Source: Acrocarpospora macrocephala
GTDB lineage: Bacteria > Actinomycetota > Actinomycetes > Streptosporangiales > Streptosporangiaceae
Reading direction: 5' to 3'
NCBI RefSeq assembly: GCF_009687865.1
Contig: NZ_BLAE01000017.1
Span: forward strand, 105,287 to 169,286
DNA: 64,000 nucleotides
Within the stretch, counting starts at the first letter, position 1. Each line of letters begins with the position of its first letter. Below are positions 1 to 7,935 of the stretch, piece after piece. A model generated the notes under the pieces. The model did no database searches. It saw only the letters and a program-made list of their open reading frames with translations, and had not been told where the DNA came from. The position numbers and the translations under genes were made by a program.

Positions 1-74
1 TGGCCGCGGTGCAGGGCTTGTTCGACGAGAAGCCGGCCGGTGCCGCCGCTGGCGCCGAAGATGACGATGCGCAT
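1..74 (-). CDS. NAD(P)-binding NmrA/SDR-like protein, N-terminus only
   Basis: Only the first 24 codons lie in the window. They read MRIVIFGASGGTGRLLVEQA and onward, a Rossmann-fold N-terminus with the GASGGTG dinucleotide-binding glycine motif typical of NmrA-like and atypical short-chain dehydrogenases. The ATG is preceded by GGAGG about six bases upstream, which fixes the start. It lies 87 bp downstream of the MarR gene on the same strand and may be co-transcribed with it. The substrate cannot be told from this fragment. Confidence 0.75.
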   Translation of the reverse strand, partial: MRIVIFGASGGTGRLLVEQALHRG

Positions 75-161
75 GATTCCTCCGGTTGGCCGCGCTTGTG
101 ATGGGTGAAGAAGAGGGAAAGATCTTGTCGAGCCCCTTTGGGCTGCGGGTGAGTCCTGGTG

Positions 162-680
162 TCAGCACTCGCCTCGGAGGGACGCCGCCCTGCACTCGGT
201 GATGATCTCGGCCATCGCGCTGCGGAAGTGCTCGCGGCTGTCGGGGGTGAGCGGCGAGATGAGGCGGCTGAGTTCCGTGGTGACCTCGGCGTGGAAGGCG
301 ACCGCCGCCTGGTGGCCGGCGTCGGTCAGCGTCACCTGCGTCGCGCGCCGGTCGCCTGGCACGGGTGTGCGCTCGGCGAGGCCGCGCCGCTCGGCCCGGT
401 CGGTGAGGCCGGTGAGTGCGGCCTTCTCCACGCCGAAGTAGCGGGCCAGTTCGGCCATGCCCCTGGGGCCGTCGAGCAGGATGCACAGGAGCTTGGCCTG
501 GACGGGAGTCAGATCGTGGCGTTCGGAGACGCGCGCGTACATGCTCTGCACGAGGCTGGTGAGCTGGACCAGCCCGGCGGCGACGTCCATCTGAGTGTCG
601 TCCGTCGTGGGCTCCTGGCCTGCCGCGGCCCCCGTGGCCGCGATCGCTTGCCCCGTTTTGGTCACGACACTATGGTACAC
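162..680 (-). CDS. MarR-family transcriptional regulator
   Basis: The 172-residue product has a MarR winged helix. An N-terminal dimerisation helix (DVAAGLVQLTSLVQSMYARV) is followed by the HTH (LTPVQAKLLCILLDGPRGMAELARYF) and the wing region (RRGLAERTPVPGDRRATQVTLT). The protein is expected to bind a palindromic operator and respond to a small molecule. It is divergent from the F420 enzyme at 766 and upstream of an NmrA-like gene on its own strand, and a near-perfect palindrome lies in the divergent gap. The start is uncertain. The GTG at 680 has no clear ribosome site and leaves a roughly 30-residue tail rich in Ala, Gly and Thr, so a start at an internal GTG (VTKTGQ) or at MDVAAG is possible. 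Confidence 0.85.
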   Translation of the reverse strand: MYHSVVTKTGQAIAATGAAAGQEPTTDDTQMDVAAGLVQLTSLVQSMYARVSERHDLTPVQAKLLCILLDGPRGMAELARYFGVEKAALTGLTDRAERRGLAERTPVPGDRRATQVTLTDAGHQAAVAFHAEVTTELSRLISPLTPDSREHFRSAMAEIITECRAASLRGEC

Positions 681-691
681 GGTGAATATGG

Positions 692-720
692 TTAATGACG
701 CGTACAGTATGCTTCATTAA
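692..720. promoter_or_regulatory. Probable MarR operator (29-bp imperfect palindrome)
   Basis: The arms are TTAATGA (692-698) and TCATTAA (714-720). Inner half-sites GCGTAC and GTATGC also pair apart from one base. In total 24 of 29 positions match the reverse complement. The element sits between the divergent MarR gene and the F420 enzyme gene and is far more AT-rich than its surroundings. Size, symmetry and location fit an autoregulated MarR operator controlling both genes (inference). Confidence 0.6.
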
Positions 721-765
721 TGATTGTGGCCGTGTGTCGCTCATGGCGTGAGGAGGAGGCCCGAG

Positions 766-1194
766 GTGTCGTTCAGCGAAGAAGAGATCGCCTATCTGCG
801 GTCCCAGCGGCTGGCCCGCATCGCCACCGTCTCGGCCGATGGCCAGCCGGACGTGGTGCCGGTGGGGTTCGAGTTCGACGGGACGTACGTGTACGTGGGC
901 GGCAGAGATCCGGTCAAGACCCGGAAGTTCCGTAATGTGCAGGCCGGGAACACCAAGGTCGCGCTCGTCGTCGATGACCTGGTGTCCGCCGATCCGTGGA
1001 CGCCGCGCTACCTGCGCATCTACGGCGAGGCCGAACTGGTCGAACGCCAGGGTCAGTTCGGGCCGGCCGCCTACATGCGGATCACTCCGGACGTGTCGTG
1101 GAGCTTCAACCTGGAAGGGCTGCCGTTCAGCCACGACCACGAAATCGATGTGCGGCGCACCGCCCATCAGGCCGCGGCCGGGCCCGGCGCATAG
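766..1194 (+). CDS. PPOX-class F420-dependent oxidoreductase
   Basis: The product is about 142 residues and begins VSFSEEEIAYLRSQRLARIATVSADG. It has the split-barrel flavin/F420-binding fold of the PPOX family: ARIATVSADGQPDVVPVGF, the strand YVYVGG, the DPVKTRKFRNV segment, and YLRIYGEAELV. These enzymes use coenzyme F420 to reduce diverse small molecules in actinobacteria. The GTG at 766 is chosen because an AGGAGGAGG ribosome site lies just upstream. The gene is divergent from marR across the palindrome at 692-720 and so is probably regulated by it. The substrate is unknown. Confidence 0.82.
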   Translation: MSFSEEEIAYLRSQRLARIATVSADGQPDVVPVGFEFDGTYVYVGGRDPVKTRKFRNVQAGNTKVALVVDDLVSADPWTPRYLRIYGEAELVERQGQFGPAAYMRITPDVSWSFNLEGLPFSHDHEIDVRRTAHQAAAGPGA

Positions 1195-1347
1195 CCGAGG
1201 AGCACCGCAGCACGTGGGCACCCGCAAAGCCGGTGACCACGCCGAAGCCGGGGGCGGTTACCGAAGGCGGAGCGCCGAACAGGCCTGCGGAGAGGGTCGT
1301 CATCGGTCGCCGCTCAAACCGCCACATTCGTCAAGGAATACGGAGCA

Positions 1348-1989
1348 ATGTCGAAACTGCTGATGATCGTCGGGAGTACACGCCCCGCACGGGCGGCGGA
1401 TCTCGTGGTGCCCTGGCTCACCTCGCGGGCCCGTGCGCACGACGGCTTCGAGGTTGAGCTCGCTGATCTGCGGGACTGGCCGCTGCCGATCTTCGGTGAG
1501 CACAGAGGGACGGTCGGCGACCTCGACGATCCGACCTACTCCGAGCCGATCGTGCGGGCCTGGAACGAGAAGGTGAAGCAGTCCGACGCCTTCATCGTCG
1601 TCACCCCGGAGTACAACCACAGCATTCCCGGGGGCCTGAAGAATGCCATCGACAGCGTGTGGCTGTCGTTCGGCTTCCGCAACAAGCCCGTCGCGGTCCT
1701 CGGCTACAGCAACGGCATCGGGGCGGGGATCCGCGCCATCGAGCATCTGGCGCAGGTGTTCGTCGAGGCCGAAGCCGTTCCCCTGCGCAACACCGTCGTC
1801 CTGCCCTTCGTGAACACGGCATTCGGCGAGGAGGGCGAGCCGGTCGATCCCGCGACGGACATCAGCCTGCAGGTCATGCTCGACGACCTGGCCTGGTGGT
1901 CTGCGGCACTGGACAAGGCCCGCGCCGCAGGCGAGCTGCCCCCCGGCTCGCTGCGGGCCCGGGCCGCGCTGGCCGCCGCCCGGACATGA
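1348..1989 (+). CDS. NADPH-dependent FMN reductase
   Basis: This 213-residue flavodoxin-like protein starts MSKLLMIVGSTRPAR, with the N-terminal GSTR phosphate-binding loop. It continues with VVTPEYNHSIPGGLKNAIDS, the hallmark of the NADPH-dependent FMN reductase family (chromate/quinone/azo reductase-like). It probably transfers hydride from NAD(P)H to FMN or to quinone-like electrophiles in the cytosol. The gene lies between two F420-type enzymes on the same strand, suggesting a redox or detoxification cassette. A weak purine-rich stretch (aaggaata) precedes the ATG. Confidence 0.88.
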   Translation: MSKLLMIVGSTRPARAADLVVPWLTSRARAHDGFEVELADLRDWPLPIFGEHRGTVGDLDDPTYSEPIVRAWNEKVKQSDAFIVVTPEYNHSIPGGLKNAIDSVWLSFGFRNKPVAVLGYSNGIGAGIRAIEHLAQVFVEAEAVPLRNTVVLPFVNTAFGEEGEPVDPATDISLQVMLDDLAWWSAALDKARAAGELPPGSLRARAALAAART

Positions 1990-2091
1990 CCCGCACCAGC
2001 GGGCGGTGCGCACCGCCCGCGCGCTGACTGACAGCAACGGCAACCACGCCACCGACCGACGAGGCATCCACCACCACCAGGGAGAGGTCAC

Positions 2092-2571
2092 ATGAGCTTC
2101 GACACACCTGCGGGGACCCGCGGCAGCCGCCAGCCTGCCGGATGGGCGTTTCGATGGTTGAACAAGGTGATGACCAGGAGGATCCGCCGCACGGGCGGCC
2201 GCACGCCCATGGGCTTCAACGCCCTGGTCCTGACGAGCGTCGGCCGCAAGAGCGGACTGCAGCGAACGACGCCGGTCGGCTACTTCCCCGGTAGGGACGG
2301 AAGCTGGCTGATCGTGGCGTCGGCGGCCGGAGCGGCGGGCAACCCGGCGTGGTACTACAACCTCGCCGCCCATCCCGACCAGGTTCGGGTCGAGGTCGAG
2401 GGCCGCACGGTGGCGGTGATCGCCGAGCAACTCCATGGGGTGGAGCGCGAACAGGCATGGGAGCAGATCATCGCCGCTGCGCCCCGTTTCGCTCAGTACC
2501 AGCACAAGACCGACCGGGAACTGCCGATCATCCGGCTGATGCCCCGATCCAGCGAGGAGTCGATCGCATGA
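2092..2571 (+). CDS. Nitroreductase/DUF385 family deazaflavin (F420)-dependent oxidoreductase
   Basis: The 159-residue product is typical in length for the Ddn-like family. LVLTSVGRKSGLQRTTPVGYF, WLIVASAAGAAGNPAWYYNL and the HPDQVRVEVEGR segment are the recurrent family motifs. Members bind F420H2 and reduce quinones, nitroimidazoles or similar substrates. A clear GGGAGAGG ribosome site precedes the ATG. Its TGA overlaps the ATG of the following membrane protein (ATGA), so the two are translationally coupled. Confidence 0.85.
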   Translation: MSFDTPAGTRGSRQPAGWAFRWLNKVMTRRIRRTGGRTPMGFNALVLTSVGRKSGLQRTTPVGYFPGRDGSWLIVASAAGAAGNPAWYYNLAAHPDQVRVEVEGRTVAVIAEQLHGVEREQAWEQIIAAAPRFAQYQHKTDRELPIIRLMPRSSEESIA

Positions 2572-2996
2572 ATAAAGCCCATGTAGCTCCGACCGAGCCC
2601 ACTGTCCCGGGGGCGGTGGAGCCCCGCCGGCTCCTCATCGCCGCCACCGCGGCGGTCGTCGTCGATCTCCTGGTGTTCTGGATCGGCTCCGCCGCCGGCG
2701 CATCCTTAAAGATCGAGGCGCCGTACGAGCTCAACGCCCTAGTCGTGGCGCTCGCGACAGCGGTGCCGATGCTCGCGGCCGGCGCCGTCGTCTGGCTTGT
2801 GGCGCGACGGCTCCCGGGCGTCCGCCGCTGGGCCGCTTGGGTCGGACTCGCCTTCGCACTCGTCTCCGCGCTGATGCCCTTCGTCGTCTCCGCCGACGTC
2901 GCCACGGGGGTCACGCTCGCCCTGATGCATGGCGTGGCCGGGACCGCGTGGGTCGTCGCTCTCCTGCGCCACCGGCCAAGAGCACTGACCCGCTGA
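2568..2996 (+). CDS. DUF6069-like four-helix membrane protein
   Basis: The 142-residue product has four predicted membrane segments: LLIAATAAVVVDLLVFWIG, LVVALATAVPMLAAGAVVWLV, WAAWVGLAFALVSALMPFV and VTLALMHGVAGTAWVVALL. The pattern and the HG motif in the last helix resemble the DUF6069 family of actinobacterial integral membrane proteins of unknown function. It starts inside the stop of the Ddn-like gene. Its 3' end abuts a transposase remnant on the opposite strand, so the last few residues (RALTR) may have been altered by that insertion or deletion event. It contains a TTA codon (in ASLKI). Confidence 0.65.
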   Translation: MNKAHVAPTEPTVPGAVEPRRLLIAATAAVVVDLLVFWIGSAAGASLKIEAPYELNALVVALATAVPMLAAGAVVWLVARRLPGVRRWAAWVGLAFALVSALMPFVVSADVATGVTLALMHGVAGTAWVVALLRHRPRALTR

Positions 2997-3160
2997 TCCG
3001 ACACCGCGCCGTAGCCGGTGCCGCACAACTGCTCGACCTCGGCATCCATCATCCGCTGAGTGAACTCTCGGATCATCGTCCGCAGCAGGTCCGGGCTCGC
3101 CGCCGCGAGGGTGTCTTCCAAGTACTCCCCAGTAGTGAGCACAATGTCGTTGACGGTCAC
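2990..3160 (-). pseudogene. IS256-family (Mutator-like) transposase N-terminal remnant
   Basis: Read on the minus strand from the GTG at 3160, the frame gives VNDIVLTTGEYLEDTL, then LLRTMIREFTQRMMDAEVEQ and LCGTGYGAVSDQRV. This is the typical N-terminus of actinobacterial IS256/Mutator transposases, which run to about 400 residues. The similarity stops after about 55 residues, just where the convergent DUF6069-like gene ends. The catalytic DDE portion is absent, so this is a dead fragment left by a deletion. Confidence 0.75.
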
Positions 3161-3575
3161 TTCATCCCATTCATGTCGATATGAGCGAGTCGAAGGATTA
3201 CGGAGTGGCCGTCTTTTATCACATGGTTCTCTCCCGCACCACAGCATGGGCTAGATCACCCGTACACCATCTCCCTGGACGTTGAACGGTTGTTGAAGGA
3301 GTTTGAAGGCATCTGGGCCCTCCTTCGGTCGTCCCCACCGCGTCTCTAAGAAACGATGGTTTTCTGAAGGCAAGGGGTGAGGGCGACCGCTGCGGTTCCT
3401 AAGTTACTCACAGCTACTTTGCCCCTCGCCGCAGCTTCGGGTGCCGAGCACTGGGCCGGTGGACCCGGCGGCCTGCCCCGACGGACGAGAACGGCAACCC
3501 GCTGCCGCTGTCAGCAATCCAGCACCAGGACGAGGTACAGGGCGAAGTGCCCCGCGCCTCAGAAGGAGAACCAAC
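3161..3575. other. Intergenic, no gene recognised
   Basis: This 415-bp stretch lies between the transposase remnant and the NmrA-like gene. No coding frame with recognisable motifs, RNA gene or IS end was found. It must hold the promoter of the gene at 3576; a GAAGGAGAA ribosome site is visible at its right end. Confidence 0.5.
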
Positions 3576-4487
3576 ATGACCACCCAGACGCAGAACACTA
3601 CGAACGCGCCGACGGTGCTTCTGATCGGAGCCACGGGTTCGCTCGGCGAGCTGATCGCCCGCGAACTTCTCCAGCGCGGGGCGCAGCTGCGCCTCCTTGT
3701 CCGGCCGAAGAGCCGCGGCAAGCTCGCGGAAGACGTGGCGCGCGCCGCTGAGGTCCTCGATGACGCCGAGGGTGCTTTTGAGGGCGTGGGCACGGTGGTC
3801 TCCGCCGTGCAGGGTTCGCCGTCGACCATCGTCGATGCGCAGCTGGAATGGCTGCGAGCCGCCCGCGAGGCCGGTGTGCGCCGTTTCATCCCCTCCGACT
3901 ACAGCATGAACTTCTTCGGCCTCGACCAGGGGGACAACATCCCCTCGGATCACCGCCGCGAATTCGCACGCCGCGCCGAGGATGAGCGCGGTGACGTGGA
4001 GATCGTCCATGTGCTCAACGGTGCGTTCCTCGACCGGAAGGTGCTGTTCGGATTCCTCGGAGCCATCGACCTGGACAAGGACGAGGCCTACCTGTGGGGC
4101 GACGGTGACCAGAAGATGGGCATGACCACCTACGCCGACACTGCCGCCTACATCGCCGAGGCGGCCCTGGATGAGCGTCCGGTGCCGGAGCACCTGTTCG
4201 TCGCGGCTGAGGAGCCGACCTTCCATGAGCTGGTGGCCGAGACCGAGGCCGGCCTCGGCCGCAAGCTGACGGTCAAGACGATGGGCTCGCTGTCCGACCT
4301 GGACGACGAGATCGCTCGGCGCCAGCAGGAGAACGAGGACATGTACTCCTACATTCCGCTCATGTACTGGCGCGCCATGCTCAGCGGCAAGGGCAAGCTC
4401 GGCGAGCTGTCGAACTCTCGGTACCCCTCGGTCCAGCCCATCGGCGTACGGGAGTACGCCCAGCTGATGGCGGCCGGTCAGGCCTGA
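3576..4487 (+). CDS. NmrA-like / aromatic-alcohol-reductase-like NAD(P)-binding protein
   Basis: The 303-residue product has a Rossmann start VLLIGATGSLGELIARELLQRG followed by LRLLVRPKS, the region where this family contacts NADP phosphate. It continues with VVSAVQGSPSTIVDAQLEWLRAAREAGVRRFIPSDY, characteristic of NmrA/isoflavone-reductase-like proteins, and a C-terminal substrate lid. It is probably an NADP-dependent reductase or redox sensor. The ATG at 3576 is favoured over upstream in-frame codons by the GAAGGAGAA ribosome site and by alignment of the GATGSLG motif about 17 residues from the start. Confidence 0.85.
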   Translation: MTTQTQNTTNAPTVLLIGATGSLGELIARELLQRGAQLRLLVRPKSRGKLAEDVARAAEVLDDAEGAFEGVGTVVSAVQGSPSTIVDAQLEWLRAAREAGVRRFIPSDYSMNFFGLDQGDNIPSDHRREFARRAEDERGDVEIVHVLNGAFLDRKVLFGFLGAIDLDKDEAYLWGDGDQKMGMTTYADTAAYIAEAALDERPVPEHLFVAAEEPTFHELVAETEAGLGRKLTVKTMGSLSDLDDEIARRQQENEDMYSYIPLMYWRAMLSGKGKLGELSNSRYPSVQPIGVREYAQLMAAGQA

Positions 4488-4671
4488 TCCCCCAGGCGTT
4501 CTCCTCCCACAGCCGTGCCCGGGCACAGGTGTGCTCTGCTTTCCCGCACCGGGAGACGCCGCCGACTTCGGCCGCAACCCGCACGGCACCGAGTTCGGCG
4601 ACCACGGCCGCTGCCAGGTCCGCTACTGCAAAGCCAAAAGGGCTCGCCGCCCAAACGCCGCATCTACGGCC

Positions 4672-5016
4672 CGGAAAAGGAGGCGCTCGGCGTGCTGGCC
4701 ATCGAGGTCAGCGATCTCGCGCAGCAGGAGACCGTGTTCTGGAAGGAAGGTTGTGCGGGCTGGGTCATCGCCGAGGACGAGCGCCTGCGCTGTCCCGACG
4801 TCGATCAGGCCGATGAAGTCGTCAACGGCGCAGGCCCGACCGTAGTCACCCACTTCGTCCGCCAACGACTCCTGGTCCCCACCCGGCCTGGATTTCGCCG
4901 CAAGCCTGGGCGCGGGCGTACTGGCCGCCCTCGCCATCACGATGGCCGCACTGCCATTGCCGGACATCTCCACCCGGCACAACGCCGTCCGTTACGAGTG
5001 GCAAGAAGCGATGTGA
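4672..5016 (+). pseudogene. Possible frameshifted, decayed gene of unknown family
   Basis: The 695-bp gap at 4488-5182 has no intact gene, but two frames look coding-like in succession. One runs EALGVLAIEVSDLAQQETVF, then WKEGCAGWVIAEDERLRCPD and GPTVVTHFVRQRLLVP. The next frame then continues LDFAASLGAGVLAALAITMA and ends ISTRHNAVRYEWQEAM followed by a stop at 5014-5016. The second part has a hydrophobic, membrane-like segment near the C-terminus. This fits one gene broken by a frameshift near 4885, but no family was recognised and it could be chance in GC-rich DNA. Confidence 0.28.
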
Positions 5017-5182
5017 TTCCGGTAGCCCGCCGTCGGCGCGGGGCGCACGGGAGTTGACCGCCGGGCCTGAGCGTCGGCGGGTTCGCAGTCCTTGAACTAC
5101 CCCCTCTGGGGCTGGGGTGGAAGTACAGTTCCGGGAAGCGTACTTCAGTGAGATACGATTCCCTGATAGTTGGGGAAGCATA

Positions 5183-6658
5183 GTGATCCGGAAGCCCGCG
5201 CATGTCTTCGATCGGAGCCGGGAGTGGGAGGGGCTGGTTGGCTTCGTCTCGCATGGGCAATCTGTGGCCACCCTCGGTGTTGTCAGCGGGCGGCGGCGGC
5301 AGGGCAAGAGCTTTCTGTTGGAGGCGCTGGCGCGGGAGACGGGCGGGTTTTACTTCGGTGCGACCGAAGCCACTGAGGCGGAATCGCTGCGGATCTTCGC
5401 GGAGGCTCTGACGCGGTATACCCGTGAGCCGCTGGAGATTCCGTTCCGGGACTGGAACGACGCGTTTCCTTATCTGTTCCGGCAGTTCCGTGACCGGCCC
5501 GTTCCGGTGGTCATCGATGAGTTCCCCTTTCTGTCCAAGGTGTCGCCCTCCCTGCCGTCGATCATCCAGCGGGAACTAAGGCCGGGCGGCAGCGGTCGGC
5601 AGAGCACCGCGCGGCTGCTGTTGTGTGGGTCTGCGATGTCGGTGATGGGTGGTCTGCTGGCCGGGCAGGCGCCGCTGCGTGGCCGGGCCGGGTTGGAGCT
5701 CGTTGTTCAGCCGTTCTCCTACCGGGACGCGGCCGAATTCTGGGGGCTCACCGATCCGCGCCTTGCCCTGCTCGTTCACATGATCGTCGGCGGCACGCCC
5801 GCCTACCGCGAGGAGTTCGTCAGCGGGGACGCTCCGGCGGATCTCGCGGACTTCGATGCCTGGGTTGTCCGGACGGTGCTCAACCGGCAGAGCCCGTTGT
5901 TCCGGGAAGCCCGCTATCTGCTGGCGGAGGAGTCTGACATTCGCGACCCCGCCCTCTACCACTCCGTGCTAGCCGCCATCGCGACCGGGAATACGACCAA
6001 CGGCGGGATCGCGAGCTATATCGGCCGCAGGTCCGATGAGATCTCACACCCGCTCAACGTGCTGGAGAGCTGCGCACTGATCGCCAAAGAACCAGATCTC
6101 TTCCGTAACGGCCGGTCCCGGTACCGGATCGTCGAGCCGCTCATCACCTTCTACGAGGCGATCATGCGCCGCCGCTGGACGGAGTTGGAGCGGAACCGGG
6201 CCGAGGCCGTTTGGGAGGCCACCCGTCCCACCTTCCTGAAGCAGGTGGCCGGGCCGCACTTCGAAGCCGTGTGCCGGGACTTCGCCGTCGACGCGGACGT
6301 GGAACTGTTCGGGGAGCTCCCGGCCGAGGTCGGCTCCGGCGTGGTCAACGACCCAGCCACGCGTACCCAGATCGAGATCGACGTGGTCGTGATGGCGGCC
6401 CAGCATCCCAACGAGCCGCGTCGCGTCCTGTCGTTGGGCGAGGCGAAGTGGGGTGAGGTCATGGGACACGGTCCTTTCCAGCGGCTGGCTCGGGCACGCG
6501 ATCTCCTGGCGGTCAAGGGTTTCGACACCCGGGACACCGTCCTGGCGTGCTACTCCGGAGCCGGATTCACCGAGGAACTCCACGCCGACGCCCGGACTGG
6601 CACGGTCCTGATCGGCCTGGACCAGCTCTACGCTGATGGACCACCTCCCGGTCAGTGA
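5183..6658 (+). CDS. DUF234-type AAA ATPase with PD-(D/E)XK-like C-terminal domain
   Basis: The product is about 491 residues. It opens with RKPAHVFDRSREWEGLVGFV, a Walker A at about residue 36 (GRRRQGKS) and a Walker B VPVVIDEFPFL. A sensor-like LLLCGSAMSVM and a winged-helix middle (ISHPLNVLESCALIAKEPD, RYRIVEPLITFYEAIM) follow. The C-terminus has EIDVVVMA at about residue 397 and LSLGEAKWG at about 418, resembling the D...ExK core of PD-(D/E)XK nucleases, as in the archaeal-ATPase/DUF234 family. These proteins are often mobile or defence-associated, but the role here is unproven. The GTG at 5183 is chosen because family members begin just before the F/DR-E segment; an upstream in-frame start at 5117 is possible. 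Confidence 0.8.
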   Translation: MIRKPAHVFDRSREWEGLVGFVSHGQSVATLGVVSGRRRQGKSFLLEALARETGGFYFGATEATEAESLRIFAEALTRYTREPLEIPFRDWNDAFPYLFRQFRDRPVPVVIDEFPFLSKVSPSLPSIIQRELRPGGSGRQSTARLLLCGSAMSVMGGLLAGQAPLRGRAGLELVVQPFSYRDAAEFWGLTDPRLALLVHMIVGGTPAYREEFVSGDAPADLADFDAWVVRTVLNRQSPLFREARYLLAEESDIRDPALYHSVLAAIATGNTTNGGIASYIGRRSDEISHPLNVLESCALIAKEPDLFRNGRSRYRIVEPLITFYEAIMRRRWTELERNRAEAVWEATRPTFLKQVAGPHFEAVCRDFAVDADVELFGELPAEVGSGVVNDPATRTQIEIDVVVMAAQHPNEPRRVLSLGEAKWGEVMGHGPFQRLARARDLLAVKGFDTRDTVLACYSGAGFTEELHADARTGTVLIGLDQLYADGPPPGQ

Positions 6659-6766
6659 TCAGGTCGGCGGGAGGCCCATGGTGAAGTGCTGGGCCTTGCC
6701 GTCTGGGGCACGTTGTTCGTGGTCATGTATCGGGCTCGAGATGTCCTGGAACCGCAGGATGATGAT

Positions 6767-7240
6767 TTATTCGGCTAAGTCGTAGACGGTGACCGCGATG
6801 CCACGTCGTACCAGGCGCTGAATGACGAGCGGTTCGATGCGGTCCCAGGTGCCGCCGGCTAGGCCGCAGCCGATGCGCGGCATGTGCACGCTCGCGTTGT
6901 GTTCGACGGCGTGGGTGGTGAGCAGGTCCAGGCAGCTGTCCACGGCCTCGTAGCGGATGGGCGGAGTGGTGTCGGTGCCGTGGATATCGTGCTGGCCGAC
7001 CATGTTGGCCACCCAGAGATCTTCTCCGACTGAGATCAGTTGGACCCTGCCCAGACCGAAGTCGTTGTGCTGCCGGTCCTGATGCCAGAGCCGGTAGGCG
7101 GCCTCCGGTTGCGGCCAGCGCTCGGAGAGGGCCAACACGAAGCCGCGACCCCACCCACCGATGTCATTGCACACATGACAGATGATTTTCGGGCCGTCGC
7201 CGGAGGGAGCTGTCGCGTCGCCCGTCACGTAGGAGATCAC
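6767..7240 (-). CDS. Macro-domain (ADP-ribose-binding/hydrolase) protein
   Basis: This 157-residue stand-alone macro domain begins MISYVTGDATAP, with an N-terminal GDAT motif. It continues ICHVCNDIGGWGRGFVLALSERWPQPEAAYRLW, NMVGQHDI, and the C-terminal loop HMPRIGCGLAGGTWDRIEPL. The layout resembles the TARG1/DarG-type branch, which removes ADP-ribose from proteins or DNA. No DarT-like ADP-ribosyltransferase is visible next to it, so a DarTG pair cannot be claimed. It lies between an ATPase gene and a DUF6461 gene, each on the other strand. Confidence 0.85.
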   Translation of the reverse strand: MISYVTGDATAPSGDGPKIICHVCNDIGGWGRGFVLALSERWPQPEAAYRLWHQDRQHNDFGLGRVQLISVGEDLWVANMVGQHDIHGTDTTPPIRYEAVDSCLDLLTTHAVEHNASVHMPRIGCGLAGGTWDRIEPLVIQRLVRRGIAVTVYDLAE

Positions 7241-7345
7241 GCTCGCAGCCTACGAAGGAGCACTGACAGAACTCGGCCTCCGGGTTTTGTCGGAGCCGCC
7301 TGGCAGGATCTGTTTCGCTAGCCCCCCACGCTTGAGGAGATGTCG

Positions 7346-7918
7346 ATGAGCAGCGCGATCGCCGAGGACTACGCCTGGTTCGACCAGCATGATTCGGGTC
7401 TGGCTGAGGCGTTCTGTGTCACGTTTGTCCGTGGCCTGACTCCGCGGCAGGCCTTCGACCGGCTCGGCGTCACCCCCGATGATGATCCCGATGACGACGG
7501 CTTCTATGAGGAGGGAGTGATGGCCGCGAGTGCGGTTGACGGAGGCACCGTCCTTATCGAGTTCAACGGTTTTCAGGGCATTCTCGACTCGGTGACTGGG
7601 CCGTTATCGGTGGGGACCGTGACCGCGGCGGTGTTCCGCAACGTCAACCACGACCAGCAGTTCGTCCACGCCGCTGACGGCCGGGTGACGGCCACGTTCG
7701 AGCCGGACTACCCCGCCCACGGGGGAGTCGACGAGGACCTGCTCCTGACGCACATGGTCGAACTCGGCATGCCTACCGATGACGTCGATGATGCTGACGA
7801 CTGGGGCAACCCCATCCACACCGCGTTCGCCCTCGCTGAGCGCGTGACAGGGGTACGGCTGACGCCCGGGGCCATCGACAGTCCTGCTCTCATCGGCTCG
7901 ATCGCCCATCTGAGCTGA
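7346..7918 (+). CDS. DUF6461-like protein
   Basis: The 190-residue acidic soluble protein has YAWFDQHDSGLAEAFCVTFV, RGLTPRQAFDRLG, GGTVLIEFNGFQGILDSVT and a C-terminal AFALAERVTGVRLTPGAIDS. These segments match the general pattern of the actinobacterial DUF6461 family (function unknown). No catalytic motif is evident. The ATG at 7346 has better spacing from the GAGGAG ribosome site than the ATG at 7340. Confidence 0.65.
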   Translation: MSSAIAEDYAWFDQHDSGLAEAFCVTFVRGLTPRQAFDRLGVTPDDDPDDDGFYEEGVMAASAVDGGTVLIEFNGFQGILDSVTGPLSVGTVTAAVFRNVNHDQQFVHAADGRVTATFEPDYPAHGGVDEDLLLTHMVELGMPTDDVDDADDWGNPIHTAFALAERVTGVRLTPGAIDSPALIGSIAHLS

Positions 7919-7935
7919 GGGCGCCGTGGACAAGT

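Noticed and set aside
6767..7240. A DarTG toxin-antitoxin system with the macro-domain gene
   Set aside because: The macro domain is of the right type but no DarT-like ADP-ribosyltransferase gene adjoins it; the flanking genes are an ATPase and a DUF6461 protein.
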